64,000 bases of DNA from Aminipila sp963524205 (GCA_963524205.1 CAURED010000005.1:124001-188000), one strand, 5' to 3'. Counted from the first letter of the stretch, positions 26,783 through 36,209 are shown. Numbers and translations: made by a program. Notes: generated by a model not told the origin, from the letters alone.

Positions 26783-26826
26783 TTGCACTCTAAATACAAG
26801 ATAGCACTTTGCACTCTAACTGTCAA
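26783..26826 (-). promoter_or_regulatory. Promoter and repeat operator of the blaI-blaR-like operon
   Basis: On the minus strand TTGACA (26821-26826) and TATCTT (26798-26803) have a 17-bp spacer. A repeated 11-mer TTAGAGTGCAA occurs once inside the spacer (26809-26819) and once just past the -10 (26783-26793), 26 bp apart. This is a natural site for autorepression. Confidence 0.65.
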
Positions 26827-26935
26827 CCAATATTATGAAAATATCATATTACATATATTACGCTATTTTTGTGTGGAAAATTTCAATAAATAAGATAAAA
26901 AAACATAATCTGATTGAATAATCAATAAATTTTAA

Positions 26936-27035
26936 GAAGAGGCATATTTTGAAGTAGGTAAAGATGCGGACATAATTGTTGCAAAAGGTACTCCTTTTGA
27001 GAATGGAGGTAAGTGTGAGAAATGTAAAACGAATG
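26936..27035 (+). pseudogene. 3' remnant of an amidohydrolase gene
   Basis: Reading from 26936, immediately after an in-frame TAA, the frame gives EEAYFEVGKDADIIVAKGTPFE. That is the strand that closes nearly all amidohydrolase-superfamily proteins (compare SIEVGKYADFAVFEENPFD in the gene at 44871). No start codon or upstream domain remains. The fragment runs in another frame into the start of the aldehyde dehydrogenase gene and contains its GGAGG site. I take it as what is left of a gene once upstream of the aldehyde dehydrogenase, lost by deletion or a recombination junction. Confidence 0.6.
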
Positions 27036-28496
27036 TTTATAAACGGGCAGTGGGTATTGTCTTCTTCAGAAAAGACGAGGGACATAATGAACCCTGCAAC
27101 AGGGGAAATCGTTGCAGTTGTAACAGAAGGCGAAGATAATGATGTCATACTCGCCATAGAAGCAGCTAAAGCTGCCTTCAAAGACAGTTCTGTATGGAGA
27201 AATATGAGTGCCGAAGAACGTGGTGCATTATTGTATAAAATTGCAGATTTAATTGAAAAAAGGATAGATGAAATAGCAAGGACAGAGAGTATAAATACAG
27301 GAAAACTATTTAGAGAAACAAGATACGATGATGTGTATGCTGCCATAGGAGCCTTTAGATATTATGGTGGGATTGCAGCTTCTCTACAGGGGCATACGTC
27401 CAATAATTCAAATAATCTGTTATCAATGACAATTAGAGAACCTATAGGTATTTGCAGCATAATTGTACCGTGGAATTACCCTTTGGGAACTGCATCAGCA
27501 AGTATAGCACCGGCATTGGCAGCGGGCAATACCGTAATCGTAAAGCCATCTTCCCTTACTCCTTTAACAACCATTATGCTTTTTGAAATTTTTGAAGAAG
27601 CGGGCTTACCGGCAGGGGCTGCAAATCTGGTTTTGGGTTCCGGCAGTAACATTGGAAAGGAATTAATTACAAACAAAAATATAAACAAGATTGTTTTTAC
27701 AGGCAGCACAAAAACTGGTATGGATATTGTTAGAGACTCATCATCAAGTTTAAAAAAAATGGCACTTGAGCTGGGAGGTAAATCTCCAGTTATAGTGTTT
27801 GATGACGTGGATATAGATTTAGTCGTAGATAATGTTATGTTTGGCATATTTTTGAGTCAAGGTCAGGTCTGTGTGGCGGGTTCAAGGCTTTTGGTTCAGG
27901 ACGGTATATATGATAAGTTGGTTGAAACCTTAGTAAAAAGAGTAGGCTCAATAAAGATTGGAATGCCTTTTGATGAGACCGCAGAATTTGGCCCGTTGAT
28001 TTCAAAAGAGCATATGGCTTACGTATTGAATTATATAGAGGTGGGAATAAAAGAAGACGCCAAGCTGGCAGTGGGAGGCAAGAGAATAGTTGACGGAGAT
28101 TTTGAAAAAGGATGCTTTGTTGAGCCCACTGTGTTTATAGATTGTAAAAGCAATATGAGAATAGTTAAGGAAGAAATATTCGGACCGGTTTTGACAGTTC
28201 AGAGTTTTTCAACTGAACAAGAAGCTATAGATATAGCTAATGACACTATTTATGGATTGGCAGGAGCTGTATTTACAAAGGATATTGGGAAAGCTCTAAG
28301 AGTGTGTAAGTTTATAAAGTCTGGATTATTATGGGTGAATACATATTTAGAAGCTGGCTCAAGCCTTCCAGTGAGTCCATATAAGCAAAGTGGCATAGGA
28401 GTTATGGGCGGAATACAAGGTTTGGAAGAGTTTACTATTTTAAAACAGATTAATATGAGTTTAAACCTTAAAAAAACCAATTGGTTTTCAGAATGA
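27015..28496 (+). CDS. NAD(P)+-dependent aldehyde dehydrogenase
   Basis: A 493-aa member of the ALDH superfamily, probably soluble. It has MFINGQWVLSSSEKTRDIMNPATGEIVA at the N-terminus, IVPWNYPLGTA (oxyanion Asn), the catalytic Glu in MALELGGKSP and the catalytic Cys in SQGQVCVAGSRL. The betaine/4-aminobutyraldehyde-like group is the nearest feel. GTG 27015 lies six bases after GGAGG and is preferred over the ATG at 26976. First gene of a four-gene set with a SUMF1-fold protein, a GPH transporter and a TetR regulator. It may oxidise an aldehyde made from the imported substrate, which is unknown. Confidence 0.9.
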   Translation: MRNVKRMFINGQWVLSSSEKTRDIMNPATGEIVAVVTEGEDNDVILAIEAAKAAFKDSSVWRNMSAEERGALLYKIADLIEKRIDEIARTESINTGKLFRETRYDDVYAAIGAFRYYGGIAASLQGHTSNNSNNLLSMTIREPIGICSIIVPWNYPLGTASASIAPALAAGNTVIVKPSSLTPLTTIMLFEIFEEAGLPAGAANLVLGSGSNIGKELITNKNINKIVFTGSTKTGMDIVRDSSSSLKKMALELGGKSPVIVFDDVDIDLVVDNVMFGIFLSQGQVCVAGSRLLVQDGIYDKLVETLVKRVGSIKIGMPFDETAEFGPLISKEHMAYVLNYIEVGIKEDAKLAVGGKRIVDGDFEKGCFVEPTVFIDCKSNMRIVKEEIFGPVLTVQSFSTEQEAIDIANDTIYGLAGAVFTKDIGKALRVCKFIKSGLLWVNTYLEAGSSLPVSPYKQSGIGVMGGIQGLEEFTILKQINMSLNLKKTNWFSE

Positions 28497-28520
28497 TGAT
28501 AAAAAGAAAGAAGGCGGGCT

Positions 28521-29504
28521 ATGAAAAATACAGCTGAAATTATAGATGACAGAAATGTAAAGTCTGTTATGGTCAGAATTCCTAAATTTAAAATATCCGA
28601 CGTTATTGAAGGAGGCGCTGGTGTTACGCATCCAGCATTTATAGTGGACGGTAATGAGGTAGAGGCAATATATATAAGCAAATATCAAAATACGGTTATT
28701 GATGGATTGGCGTATAGCTTACCAAACAAGGATCCAGAAGTTTTTGTCACTATAGAGGAAGCGCGAAACTATTGTAAAAATAAGGGTAAGGGGTGGCATC
28801 TCATGACTAACGATGAATGGGCGGCTGTAGCCCTTTTATCAAAAAAGAACAATACCCTTCCTAGAGGAAATAATAATTATGGTAAAGATTACCGATGTGA
28901 AGATCAAGAAGGAACATTATCAGAAAATAAACCGTGTCCAATCGAAGGAAAGCCTTTTAGAATCCTTACGGGCTCAGGGCCTGTTGAATGGAGTCATGAT
29001 GGGACAACAGACGGCATCTATGACATGAACGGTAATGTTTGGGAATGGGTCGATGGCATTCGTACAGTTGACTGCGAATTACAGCTTAGGAGCCAAAGTG
29101 ACGGTGCATGGCGTGCACTTGACGGTTGGGGAAATTTTTGTAAAGCAGATAGTGAAAAATCTTTAAAATATAAGGCTTTGAACACAGATGGCACACTAAT
29201 GTTATCGATATCTGCAAGCGACGAACAAACGGACAAGGAAGCACTAATTAGCATGTATAAGGCTGTAAAAACCGATGCAGATGAGGTCTTTGCCAAAAAA
29301 CTTATGCCTATGGCTCTGATTCCAGAAGGTGATAAATATGAGGAAGATGTGGTGGCTGTCAACGTAAAAGGAACATATAACGCTATACGTGGAGGTTATT
29401 GGGTAAATAAAGAAAATGCAGGAGTATTTGCGTTGGGATTCATATTGAAAGACGATGAAAACTATTTTGATGTTGGATTCAGATGTGCGTATTATGAGCA
29501 ATAG
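28521..29504 (+). CDS. SUMF1/FGE-fold domain protein
   Basis: This 327-aa protein has the formylglycine-generating-enzyme (C-type-lectin-like) fold pattern: YCKNKGKGWHLMTNDEWAAVALL, DGIYDMNGNVWEWVDG and the closing RGGYW...VGFRCAYYE. The paired catalytic cysteines of true FGE (in the C-terminal GGSW..CR.A region) are not there: the segment between GGYW and GFRC lacks a second Cys. Sulfatase activation is therefore unlikely, and a binding or scaffold role, as in other SUMF1 relatives, is more plausible. It starts 24 bp after the aldehyde dehydrogenase and 24 bp before the transporter. Its role in the cassette is unknown. Confidence 0.75.
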   Translation: MKNTAEIIDDRNVKSVMVRIPKFKISDVIEGGAGVTHPAFIVDGNEVEAIYISKYQNTVIDGLAYSLPNKDPEVFVTIEEARNYCKNKGKGWHLMTNDEWAAVALLSKKNNTLPRGNNNYGKDYRCEDQEGTLSENKPCPIEGKPFRILTGSGPVEWSHDGTTDGIYDMNGNVWEWVDGIRTVDCELQLRSQSDGAWRALDGWGNFCKADSEKSLKYKALNTDGTLMLSISASDEQTDKEALISMYKAVKTDADEVFAKKLMPMALIPEGDKYEEDVVAVNVKGTYNAIRGGYWVNKENAGVFALGFILKDDENYFDVGFRCAYYEQ

Positions 29505-29528
29505 AACATAGAGAAGGAGAATAAGCAG

Positions 29529-30977
29529 TTGAGTAAAGATTTTGAAACAAAAATTATAACTGAGAAGCTTGACCTTAAAACCATAGTAATGTATGGAATC
29601 GGAGGTATGGGAGAAGACATAGCGTACAATATATTCTATATGTTTTTCATCTTCTTTTTAACTAGTGTTGCAGGGATAAATCCAGCAGCAGCAGGGACAA
29701 TATCACTTATTGCAGTAATGTGGGATGCAATAACAGATCCAATAGTGGGATATCTATCAGACAGATATAAAGGAAATAAATTTGGAAAGAGAGCCAATTT
29801 TATATTAGGAGGAGCTATTCCTCTGGGTTTATTTGTTTTTATCCTGTTTTGTGATGTGAATCTTGGGCAGACAGCAAAGATTTTATATTTTATTATGATA
29901 AATATAGCTTTCTGGATGTTTTTTACCATAGTTGATATACCGTACATAGCTGTAGCATCAGAAGTAACTGATGATTACGATTCTAAAACAAGGCTGAGGA
30001 CTTCTGTGCTTTTATTTTCAGCATTTGGTCAGGTAATTTTAACAGTAGGCATATTAAAATTTATGGACTTTATGGCACTTCAGGGCAAAAGTGACGTTTT
30101 GACGTGGAAAATAATTGGTGCCGTTTTAGGAACGGTAACAGCCATTGCATTTCTTACAACAGCTGTTGCACTTCGAGGAAAAGAGCGAAATGTGGTTAAT
30201 GAAGAAGCAATAAAAGACAGCCATAGCGGTGGATTTATTCAAGTAGCCTTTAAGGATGCTAAGGATTTATTTCATATAAAGCAGTACAGACTGACTGCGT
30301 GTATGGGATTTTTATATAATGTGTTTTTGGGTGTATCTAACAGCTCTTTATTATATTTTTTAATGTTTACATGTAGATTTGAAAACAATCAGATAGCTAT
30401 GGTGAACTTCTGGCCTGGAATTATTTCTATAATGTTTATCGTGCCCATGGGAAATCTTATAGTTAAACTGGGTAAAAAATCGGGAATGTTGATAGGATTT
30501 ATAATTCTATTTGTGTACTCAGCCATTTTATGTTTTATAACTCCAAGCACATTACTTATGATGGTACTTCTAATATGCTTATGTCTGGCTTCTGCATCAT
30601 TTTGGATTATAATATATGCTATGAATTTTGACATAGCTGAAATATATGAATTTAAGTACGGAAAAAGAAGAGAGGGGCTAATCATTTCACTAAGCTCATT
30701 TTTAACAAAAGCAGGAGTTGCTATAGGTATGTGGCTAAATGGAATAGTAATGTCATTACTTAAGGTCGATCCTACCGTTGAAGTGGTCACTGAAAATATG
30801 AGTTCGGCATTAAGAGTGATTTATGCAGGGATTCCAATGGGTATAATCTTTGCCATGATCGTTGTATGTTCACGGTACAAAGTTAATAAAAACAATATAA
30901 CAGAGTTGCAGCAGGCTTTAAAGCTAAAAAAGGGCGGAGAGGAATATTCTATAGAGGTTTTTAAAAACATTTTATAG
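29529..30977 (+). CDS. GPH-family sugar (glycoside-pentoside-hexuronide):cation symporter-like transporter
   Basis: This 482-aa, 12-helix membrane protein of the MFS_2/GPH group is recognised by YGIGGMGEDIAYNIFYMFFIFF at the start and WDAITDPIVGYLSDRYKGNKFGKR, the typical Asp-Pro and charged loop between helices 2 and 3. It would import a glycoside or another small solute with Na+ or H+. TTG at 29529 starts behind AGAAGGAG. In an apparent operon with aldehyde dehydrogenase and TetR; the substrate cannot be named. Confidence 0.85.
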   Translation: MSKDFETKIITEKLDLKTIVMYGIGGMGEDIAYNIFYMFFIFFLTSVAGINPAAAGTISLIAVMWDAITDPIVGYLSDRYKGNKFGKRANFILGGAIPLGLFVFILFCDVNLGQTAKILYFIMINIAFWMFFTIVDIPYIAVASEVTDDYDSKTRLRTSVLLFSAFGQVILTVGILKFMDFMALQGKSDVLTWKIIGAVLGTVTAIAFLTTAVALRGKERNVVNEEAIKDSHSGGFIQVAFKDAKDLFHIKQYRLTACMGFLYNVFLGVSNSSLLYFLMFTCRFENNQIAMVNFWPGIISIMFIVPMGNLIVKLGKKSGMLIGFIILFVYSAILCFITPSTLLMMVLLICLCLASASFWIIIYAMNFDIAEIYEFKYGKRREGLIISLSSFLTKAGVAIGMWLNGIVMSLLKVDPTVEVVTENMSSALRVIYAGIPMGIIFAMIVVCSRYKVNKNNITELQQALKLKKGGEEYSIEVFKNIL

Positions 30978-31043
30978 CGGCCAAATACTCAAGAACCAGA
31001 TTGAAAAAATAAAAATATAATTATAAAAATGGGGAAGAAGTAA

Positions 31044-31646
31044 ATGAAAATGAAAGAAAATTATGAAAATAAAAGAAACCTTATATTAGAAGCTTTTTAC
31101 AAGCTTGTTGCTGAATATGGTATGGAAAATGTGTCCATAGCTAAAATTGCTAAAGATATAAATATACCATCAAGTCTTATTTTTTACTATTTTAAAAATA
31201 AGCAAGAACTCATATATGGGCTTATTGATTATATGTTTGACAGGTGTATAGGTATTTCAATTCCTCCAGTGGAGATGTCAAACCAGGATGTAAAAGGTGA
31301 GTTTACCAAATTTATTGACTCCATGTTTTCTGTTAAGGGTGCATTAGATATTGATTCAAGAGTATATTTTTCTTGTGTGAATATAGCACTTCGTGATAAA
31401 AAGGCAAAAGAAAAATTTATAGCATATACACAGCAAGCTAATGAAAAGCTATTACGGTATATAGAATATTTTAAGGATAAAGGGGTTATAAGCTGTGATA
31501 ATGCCACAGAAATAGTTTATTATTTAATGGTTGTCATTGCAGGGTTGCAGGATACTTTGGATCTTTCAGATGACCACGAAAGATTTAAATATATTGCAGG
31601 CTTCCATAAAAAGCAACTATATAGATTTTTGGCATTTAAAGAATGA
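31044..31646 (+). CDS. TetR/AcrR-family regulator
   Basis: This 200-aa regulator has an N-terminal TetR helix-turn-helix (ENVSIAKIAKDINIPSSLIFYYFKNKQELI) and a helical ligand domain. It lies 66 bp downstream of the transporter in the same direction and probably controls the cassette according to its substrate. BetI-like regulators of aldehyde dehydrogenase operons provide a family parallel, but the ligand is not evident. Confidence 0.85.
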   Translation: MKMKENYENKRNLILEAFYKLVAEYGMENVSIAKIAKDINIPSSLIFYYFKNKQELIYGLIDYMFDRCIGISIPPVEMSNQDVKGEFTKFIDSMFSVKGALDIDSRVYFSCVNIALRDKKAKEKFIAYTQQANEKLLRYIEYFKDKGVISCDNATEIVYYLMVVIAGLQDTLDLSDDHERFKYIAGFHKKQLYRFLAFKE

Positions 31647-31746
31647 TTCTGTAAAATAACCAATTAACCATCTGTAGAGGCTAGCAAAGATGGAAGATAA
31701 AAAAGCTGATATTTTTATAACTAAAATAAAAGTAAATAAAACCCAT

Positions 31747-31797
31747 AAAGGGCTGAATACTGTTTTGTAATCATGGTATCCAGTCCTTTTGTTATTT
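31747..31797 (+). terminator. Terminator after the TetR cassette
   Basis: AAAGGGCTGAATAC (31747-31760) pairs with GTATCCAGTCCTTT (31777-31790), followed by T-rich sequence. It is similar in sequence to 23381-23427. Confidence 0.7.
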
Positions 31798-31820
31798 TAA
31801 AAAGTAGAAAGGTAGACTAG

Positions 31821-32159
31821 TTATTTTATAATGGCAATTAGGGTAATAATTAATAGAACAAGAGAGATAGAAGCAAAGAATATACCCATACCAGAGGAAA
31901 TCTTTTCACCAGAATTTAAAAACTTCAATGCCCTGTTAGTTTTTTCTAACTCCTTTTGAGACTGTAATGCAGATAGGTTCTGTTGATAAACTTTTTTAGA
32001 AAAGCCTTGTACAATGCAGATGAAGGAATAACCTAATAAAATAAGAGATACTATCAATAGCTTAATGCCAAAGCCATTTAATGAAATGCAAATATACAAA
32101 ATGGATGTTATAAGCTGAATGATTCCAAAAATAAACACTTTTCTATTATAAATTTTCAT
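31821..32159 (-). CDS. Small membrane protein of unknown function
   Basis: This 112-aa protein from ATG 32159 (RBS GAGGGG) has two N-terminal hydrophobic helices (about residues 7-25 and 29-47), a charged coiled-coil-like middle (QQNLSALQSQKELEKTNRALKFL) and a C-terminal helix (about 90-111). No family is recognised. It is monocistronic and convergent with the TetR cassette. Confidence 0.6.
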   Translation of the reverse strand: MKIYNRKVFIFGIIQLITSILYICISLNGFGIKLLIVSLILLGYSFICIVQGFSKKVYQQNLSALQSQKELEKTNRALKFLNSGEKISSGMGIFFASISLVLLIITLIAIIK

Positions 32160-32177
32160 TACAAATATACCCCTCAT

Positions 32178-32598
32178 TTTTCATTTAATGATTTAGTAGC
32201 ACGAATTAATAGCATAAAAACACTATAGCACTAAAAGCTGCATGTCAACAAACAAATTTATACGTATTATTTAAAAATAATAGCTAATTAGTTCAAAAAT
32301 AGTATAATTATTCATAGTAAAGCAATAACGAAATAAAGTGATGTAGCTATAAATAACTAATGAAAAAGTACTATGTTGCTTTAATATAACAAAGTGAAGC
32401 TTTCAAGAGATTGTATGCAAAAACGCCTAAAAATACAACGTTGCAATAAATTTTAAGAAAATTTAAAATAAAGTATTGTAAATTTATTAACAAGTTTGGT
32501 ATAATAAATGCGGAGTCTAAATAAAAAAAGACTTTTGCATATATATACGGACATAATGAATAATTATTAAAAATATAAAAAGTGAAAGGAATGAAGTC
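32178..32598 (+). promoter_or_regulatory. hut operon upstream region with promoter
   Basis: This 420-bp AT-rich region has TTGTAA (32476-32481) and TATAAT (32500-32505), with an 18-bp spacer, placing a promoter about 90 bp upstream of hutH. An AAAGCAA/TTGCTTT pair (about 32321 and 32375) could be a regulatory dyad. I see no ORF, riboswitch or terminator in it. Confidence 0.5.
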
Positions 32599-34122
32599 AT
32601 GAGCATTACTATTAATGGAACAAAGCTAACGGTTGAAGAAGTAATCCGTGTAGCAAGATTTGATGAAGAGGTTGTTATTACACCTGAAGCACAGGCTGCT
32701 GTAAAGAAGGCTAGAGACTATGTTGACAAGAAATTGGCAGAGGGTGCGGTTATTTATGGATTAACAACTGGATTTGGAAAATTCGCTGATACATTTATCT
32801 CCAGTGACGAAACTGCAGATTTACAGAGAAACCTTATTATTAGCCATACTTGCGCAATGGGCAAGGGCTTACCAAGAGAAGTTGTCAGAGCAGCAATGCT
32901 GCTTAGATGCAATGCACTTTCAAGAGGCCATTCAGGTATTAGACCTGGAACATTAGATACTTTACTAGAAATGCTAAATAAAGGTGTTCATCCTGTTATA
33001 CCTGAAAAAGGTTCATTAGGCGCTTCTGGAGATTTGGCTCCACTTTCACATATGGTTCTTACTATGATTGGTGAAGGCGATGCTGAATACAAGGGAGAGA
33101 TCATGTCTGGCGCAGAAGCTATGAAGAAGGCAGGAATTCCTACTGTTGTGCTTGCAGCTAAAGAAGGTCTTGCACTAATAAATGGTACTCAGATTATGAC
33201 TGCTGTTGGTGTAAATGTTCTTTGGGATGCAATGAATCTACTAAAAGTAGCAGACATTGCAACTTCCATGACAGCTGAAGCTTTAAATGGAATTAAGAAA
33301 GCCTATGATCATAAGGTTCATGATGTTAGAGGACATCAAGGCCAGAAGGATGTTGCAATTAATTTACTAACATTACTTGACGGAAGTGATAATGCACATG
33401 AAACAAATCCAAATAAGGTGCAGGATCCATATTCATTAAGATGTATTCCACAGATTCACGGAGCATCAAGAGATGCGGTTCAATATGTATATGAGGCAGT
33501 AACAAGAGAAATAAATGCAGTAACTGATAATCCACTTATTTTCCCTGATGAAGACGAAGTTATATCAGGTGGTAATTTCCATGGTCAGCCTATGGCTCTT
33601 GCATTCGATTTCTTAAAGCTTGCTATATCCGAGCTTGCTGACGTTTCGGAGAGAAGAACAGAAAGGCTTGTTAACCCTCAGCTATCTGAAGGCTTACCTG
33701 CATTTCTTACAAAGCACGGTGGAGTTTGTTCTGGCTTTATGATTGCTCAGTATGCAGCTGCATCAATGGTTTCAGAAAACAAAATCTATGCACATCCAGC
33801 ATGTGTCGATTCTATTCCTTCATCAGGAAATCAAGAGGATCATGTAAGTATGGGAACTACAGCAGCAAGAACAGCAGCATTAATTCTTGATAATGCACAA
33901 AAAGTTCTTGGTATCGAATTATTTGCAGCGTCACAGGGTATCTGGCTAAGAGGAGAAAAAGGATTAGCAAAGGGTACACAAGCAGCATATGATTTCATAA
34001 GACAGTTAGTAGCTCCAGTAGATCAGGATGTGGTTATGCATTATGAGTTAGTGAAGTTTGATGAAATGATTAAGAATAATTCAATTGTTGAAGCAGTTGA
34101 AAAAGCGGTAAATATAATCTAA
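32599..34122 (+). CDS. hutH: Histidine ammonia-lyase
   Basis: Deaminates histidine to urocanate, the first step of histidine degradation. At 507 aa it is full length. The self-formed MIO cofactor triad Ala-Ser-Gly is seen in GSLGASGDLAPLSHM. Tyr-containing YGLTTGFGKFAD, GTQIMTAVGV and NPQLSEGLPAFL are also conserved. First gene of a five-gene hut operon, behind GAAAGGA. Confidence 0.97.
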   Translation: MSITINGTKLTVEEVIRVARFDEEVVITPEAQAAVKKARDYVDKKLAEGAVIYGLTTGFGKFADTFISSDETADLQRNLIISHTCAMGKGLPREVVRAAMLLRCNALSRGHSGIRPGTLDTLLEMLNKGVHPVIPEKGSLGASGDLAPLSHMVLTMIGEGDAEYKGEIMSGAEAMKKAGIPTVVLAAKEGLALINGTQIMTAVGVNVLWDAMNLLKVADIATSMTAEALNGIKKAYDHKVHDVRGHQGQKDVAINLLTLLDGSDNAHETNPNKVQDPYSLRCIPQIHGASRDAVQYVYEAVTREINAVTDNPLIFPDEDEVISGGNFHGQPMALAFDFLKLAISELADVSERRTERLVNPQLSEGLPAFLTKHGGVCSGFMIAQYAAASMVSENKIYAHPACVDSIPSSGNQEDHVSMGTTAARTAALILDNAQKVLGIELFAASQGIWLRGEKGLAKGTQAAYDFIRQLVAPVDQDVVMHYELVKFDEMIKNNSIVEAVEKAVNII

Positions 34123-34179
34123 AAAAGACACAAAGCGTATCGTGAATAGACGATTAGGCAGAACTGGGAGGTAATATAA

Positions 34180-36204
34180 ATGTTAAATAACCAAAAAATA
34201 TCAGAAGCCATGACTATAAAACTGGATGCAGCATTACCAGAATATCCGGCTTTTGAGGAAGGTAAGAGAAGGGCTCCTGACAGAGGGTTCAGACTTACCC
34301 CTGCACAGACTAAGCTTGCTCTTAAGAATGCTCTTAGATATGTGCCAGGAGAATTACACGAAACTTTAGCTCCAGAATTTATGGAGGAATTAAAGAATTA
34401 TGGCAGAATCTATGCTTATAGATACAGACCAGTAGGAAGAATATACGGAAAACCAATTGAGGAATATAAAGGAAATTGTATTGAAGGTAAAGCATTCCAG
34501 GTTATGATTGATAATAATCTTGACTTTGAAATCGCACTTTATCCTTATGAACTTGTTACCTATGGTGAGACTGGCCAGCCTTGTCAGAATTGGTTACAGT
34601 ACAGATTAATCAAGAAGTATCTTGAAGAATTGACTGATCATCAGACTTTAGTTGTTGAATCAGGGCATCCACTTGGATTATTTCCATCGAAGCCAGAAGC
34701 CCCTCGTGTAATTATTACAAACTCCATAATGATTGGTATGTTTGATAATTTAGAAGACTGGGAAATCGCAGAAGAAATGGGAGTTGCAAACTATGGACAG
34801 ATGACTGCCGGAGGTTGGATGTACATTGGCCCTCAGGGTATTGTTCATGGAACATTTAATACCATATTAAATGCAGGCAGAAAGTATCTGGGAGTACCTG
34901 AGCAGGGTGATTTAACAGGTCACACATTTGTATCTTCAGGACTTGGTGGCATGAGTGGTGCTCAGCCTAAGGCTGCTAACATTGCAAGGGCAGTTGGAAT
35001 ATTCGCCGAAGTGGATCTTTCCAGAATTGAAACAAGACACGATCAGGGATGGGTTGATGTTATCCTTGAAGATATAGAAGAAGTATTTAAACTAGCAAAT
35101 GAAAAAATCGCGTCTAAAGAATCCATTTCCATTGCATATCACGGTAATATTGTAGACTTGCTTGAGAAAGCAGCAGAAGTTGGATTTAATATAGACCTAT
35201 TATCTGACCAGACTTCCTGCCACAACGTATACAACGGCGGTTACTGTCCAGTTGGATTGACTTTTGATGAAAGAACTGAACTTCTCCATAAAGACAGAGA
35301 TGAGTTCTGTAAGAAGATTGACGAGACATTACGCAGACACTTCCAGGCTATTAAAAAGTTAACAGCTAAAGGGACGTATTTCTTTGATTATGGTAACTCT
35401 TTCATGAAAGCTATGTATGATGCAGGGGTTCAGGAAATATCAAAGAATGGTATAGATGAAAAGGACGGATTTATCTGGCCTTCATACGTTGAAGACATCA
35501 TGGGACCTATGTTATTTGATTATGGTTATGGACCTTTCAGATGGGTTTGCTTATCAGGGAAGCCAGAAGATCTGGATACAACAGATAAGGCAGCTATGGA
35601 CTGCATTAATCCTGACAGAAGATTCCAGGATAGAGATAACTGGGTTTGGATCAGAGATGCTAAGGAAAACAAGTTGGTTGTAGGTACTCAGGCAAGAATT
35701 CTTTATCAGGATGCAGAGGGAAGAACAAACATTGCGCTTAAGTTCAATGAACTTGTCAGAGAAGGCAAGATTGGTCCTGTAATGATCGGACGTGACCATC
35801 ACGATGTAAGCGGAACAGACTCACCATTCAGAGAAACTTCAAACATCAAAGACGGTAGTAATGTAATGGCAGATATGGCTGTTCAGTGCTTTGCTGGTAA
35901 TGCGGCAAGAGGTATGAGTTTATGTGCTCTTCACAATGGTGGAGGTGTTGGTATCGGTAAAGCAATCAATGGCGGGTTTGGTCTTGTACTTGATGGAAGC
36001 GATAGAATCGATACAATCATTAAGTCTGCAATGATGTGGGATGTAATGGGTGGTGTTGCCAGAAGAAACTGGGCAAGAAACGAAAATGCTCTTGAAACTT
36101 CTGTTGCATACAACAAGAACTATGCAGGTGTAGGTCATATTACCATTCCTTATGTTGCAAATGATGAACTAGTAGATCGTATTGTTGCAAAATATGTGAA
36201 ATAG
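34180..36204 (+). CDS. hutU: Urocanate hydratase, long form
   Basis: Converts urocanate to imidazolonepropionate using tightly bound NAD+. It is 674 aa, the long clostridial/Fusobacterium-type form compared with about 555 aa in Bacillus. It shows GQMTAGGWMYIGPQGIVHGT, SSGLGGMSGAQPKAA, the active-site-like YNGGYCPVG and a C-terminal GRDHHDVSGTDSPFRET...LHNGGGVGIG. Second gene of the operon; the ribosome binding site is GGGAGG. Confidence 0.96.
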   Translation: MLNNQKISEAMTIKLDAALPEYPAFEEGKRRAPDRGFRLTPAQTKLALKNALRYVPGELHETLAPEFMEELKNYGRIYAYRYRPVGRIYGKPIEEYKGNCIEGKAFQVMIDNNLDFEIALYPYELVTYGETGQPCQNWLQYRLIKKYLEELTDHQTLVVESGHPLGLFPSKPEAPRVIITNSIMIGMFDNLEDWEIAEEMGVANYGQMTAGGWMYIGPQGIVHGTFNTILNAGRKYLGVPEQGDLTGHTFVSSGLGGMSGAQPKAANIARAVGIFAEVDLSRIETRHDQGWVDVILEDIEEVFKLANEKIASKESISIAYHGNIVDLLEKAAEVGFNIDLLSDQTSCHNVYNGGYCPVGLTFDERTELLHKDRDEFCKKIDETLRRHFQAIKKLTAKGTYFFDYGNSFMKAMYDAGVQEISKNGIDEKDGFIWPSYVEDIMGPMLFDYGYGPFRWVCLSGKPEDLDTTDKAAMDCINPDRRFQDRDNWVWIRDAKENKLVVGTQARILYQDAEGRTNIALKFNELVREGKIGPVMIGRDHHDVSGTDSPFRETSNIKDGSNVMADMAVQCFAGNAARGMSLCALHNGGGVGIGKAINGGFGLVLDGSDRIDTIIKSAMMWDVMGGVARRNWARNENALETSVAYNKNYAGVGHITIPYVANDELVDRIVAKYVK

Positions 36205-36209
36205 GTGAA

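Noticed and set aside
26921..26938. Shared 16-mer CAATAAATTTTAAGAA near 26922 and 32443
   Set aside because: AT-rich and short. No flanking similarity, so chance or low complexity is the simpler explanation.
26936..27035. Second hutI copy
   Set aside because: The remnant's EVGKDADIIVAKGTPFE pattern matches other amidohydrolases better than the HutI C-terminus at 37330-37450.
28521..29504. Diversity-generating retroelement target or sulfatase-activating FGE
   Set aside because: The fold matches the C-type-lectin/SUMF1 group, but there is no reverse transcriptase or template repeat nearby, and the catalytic cysteine pair of FGE is missing.
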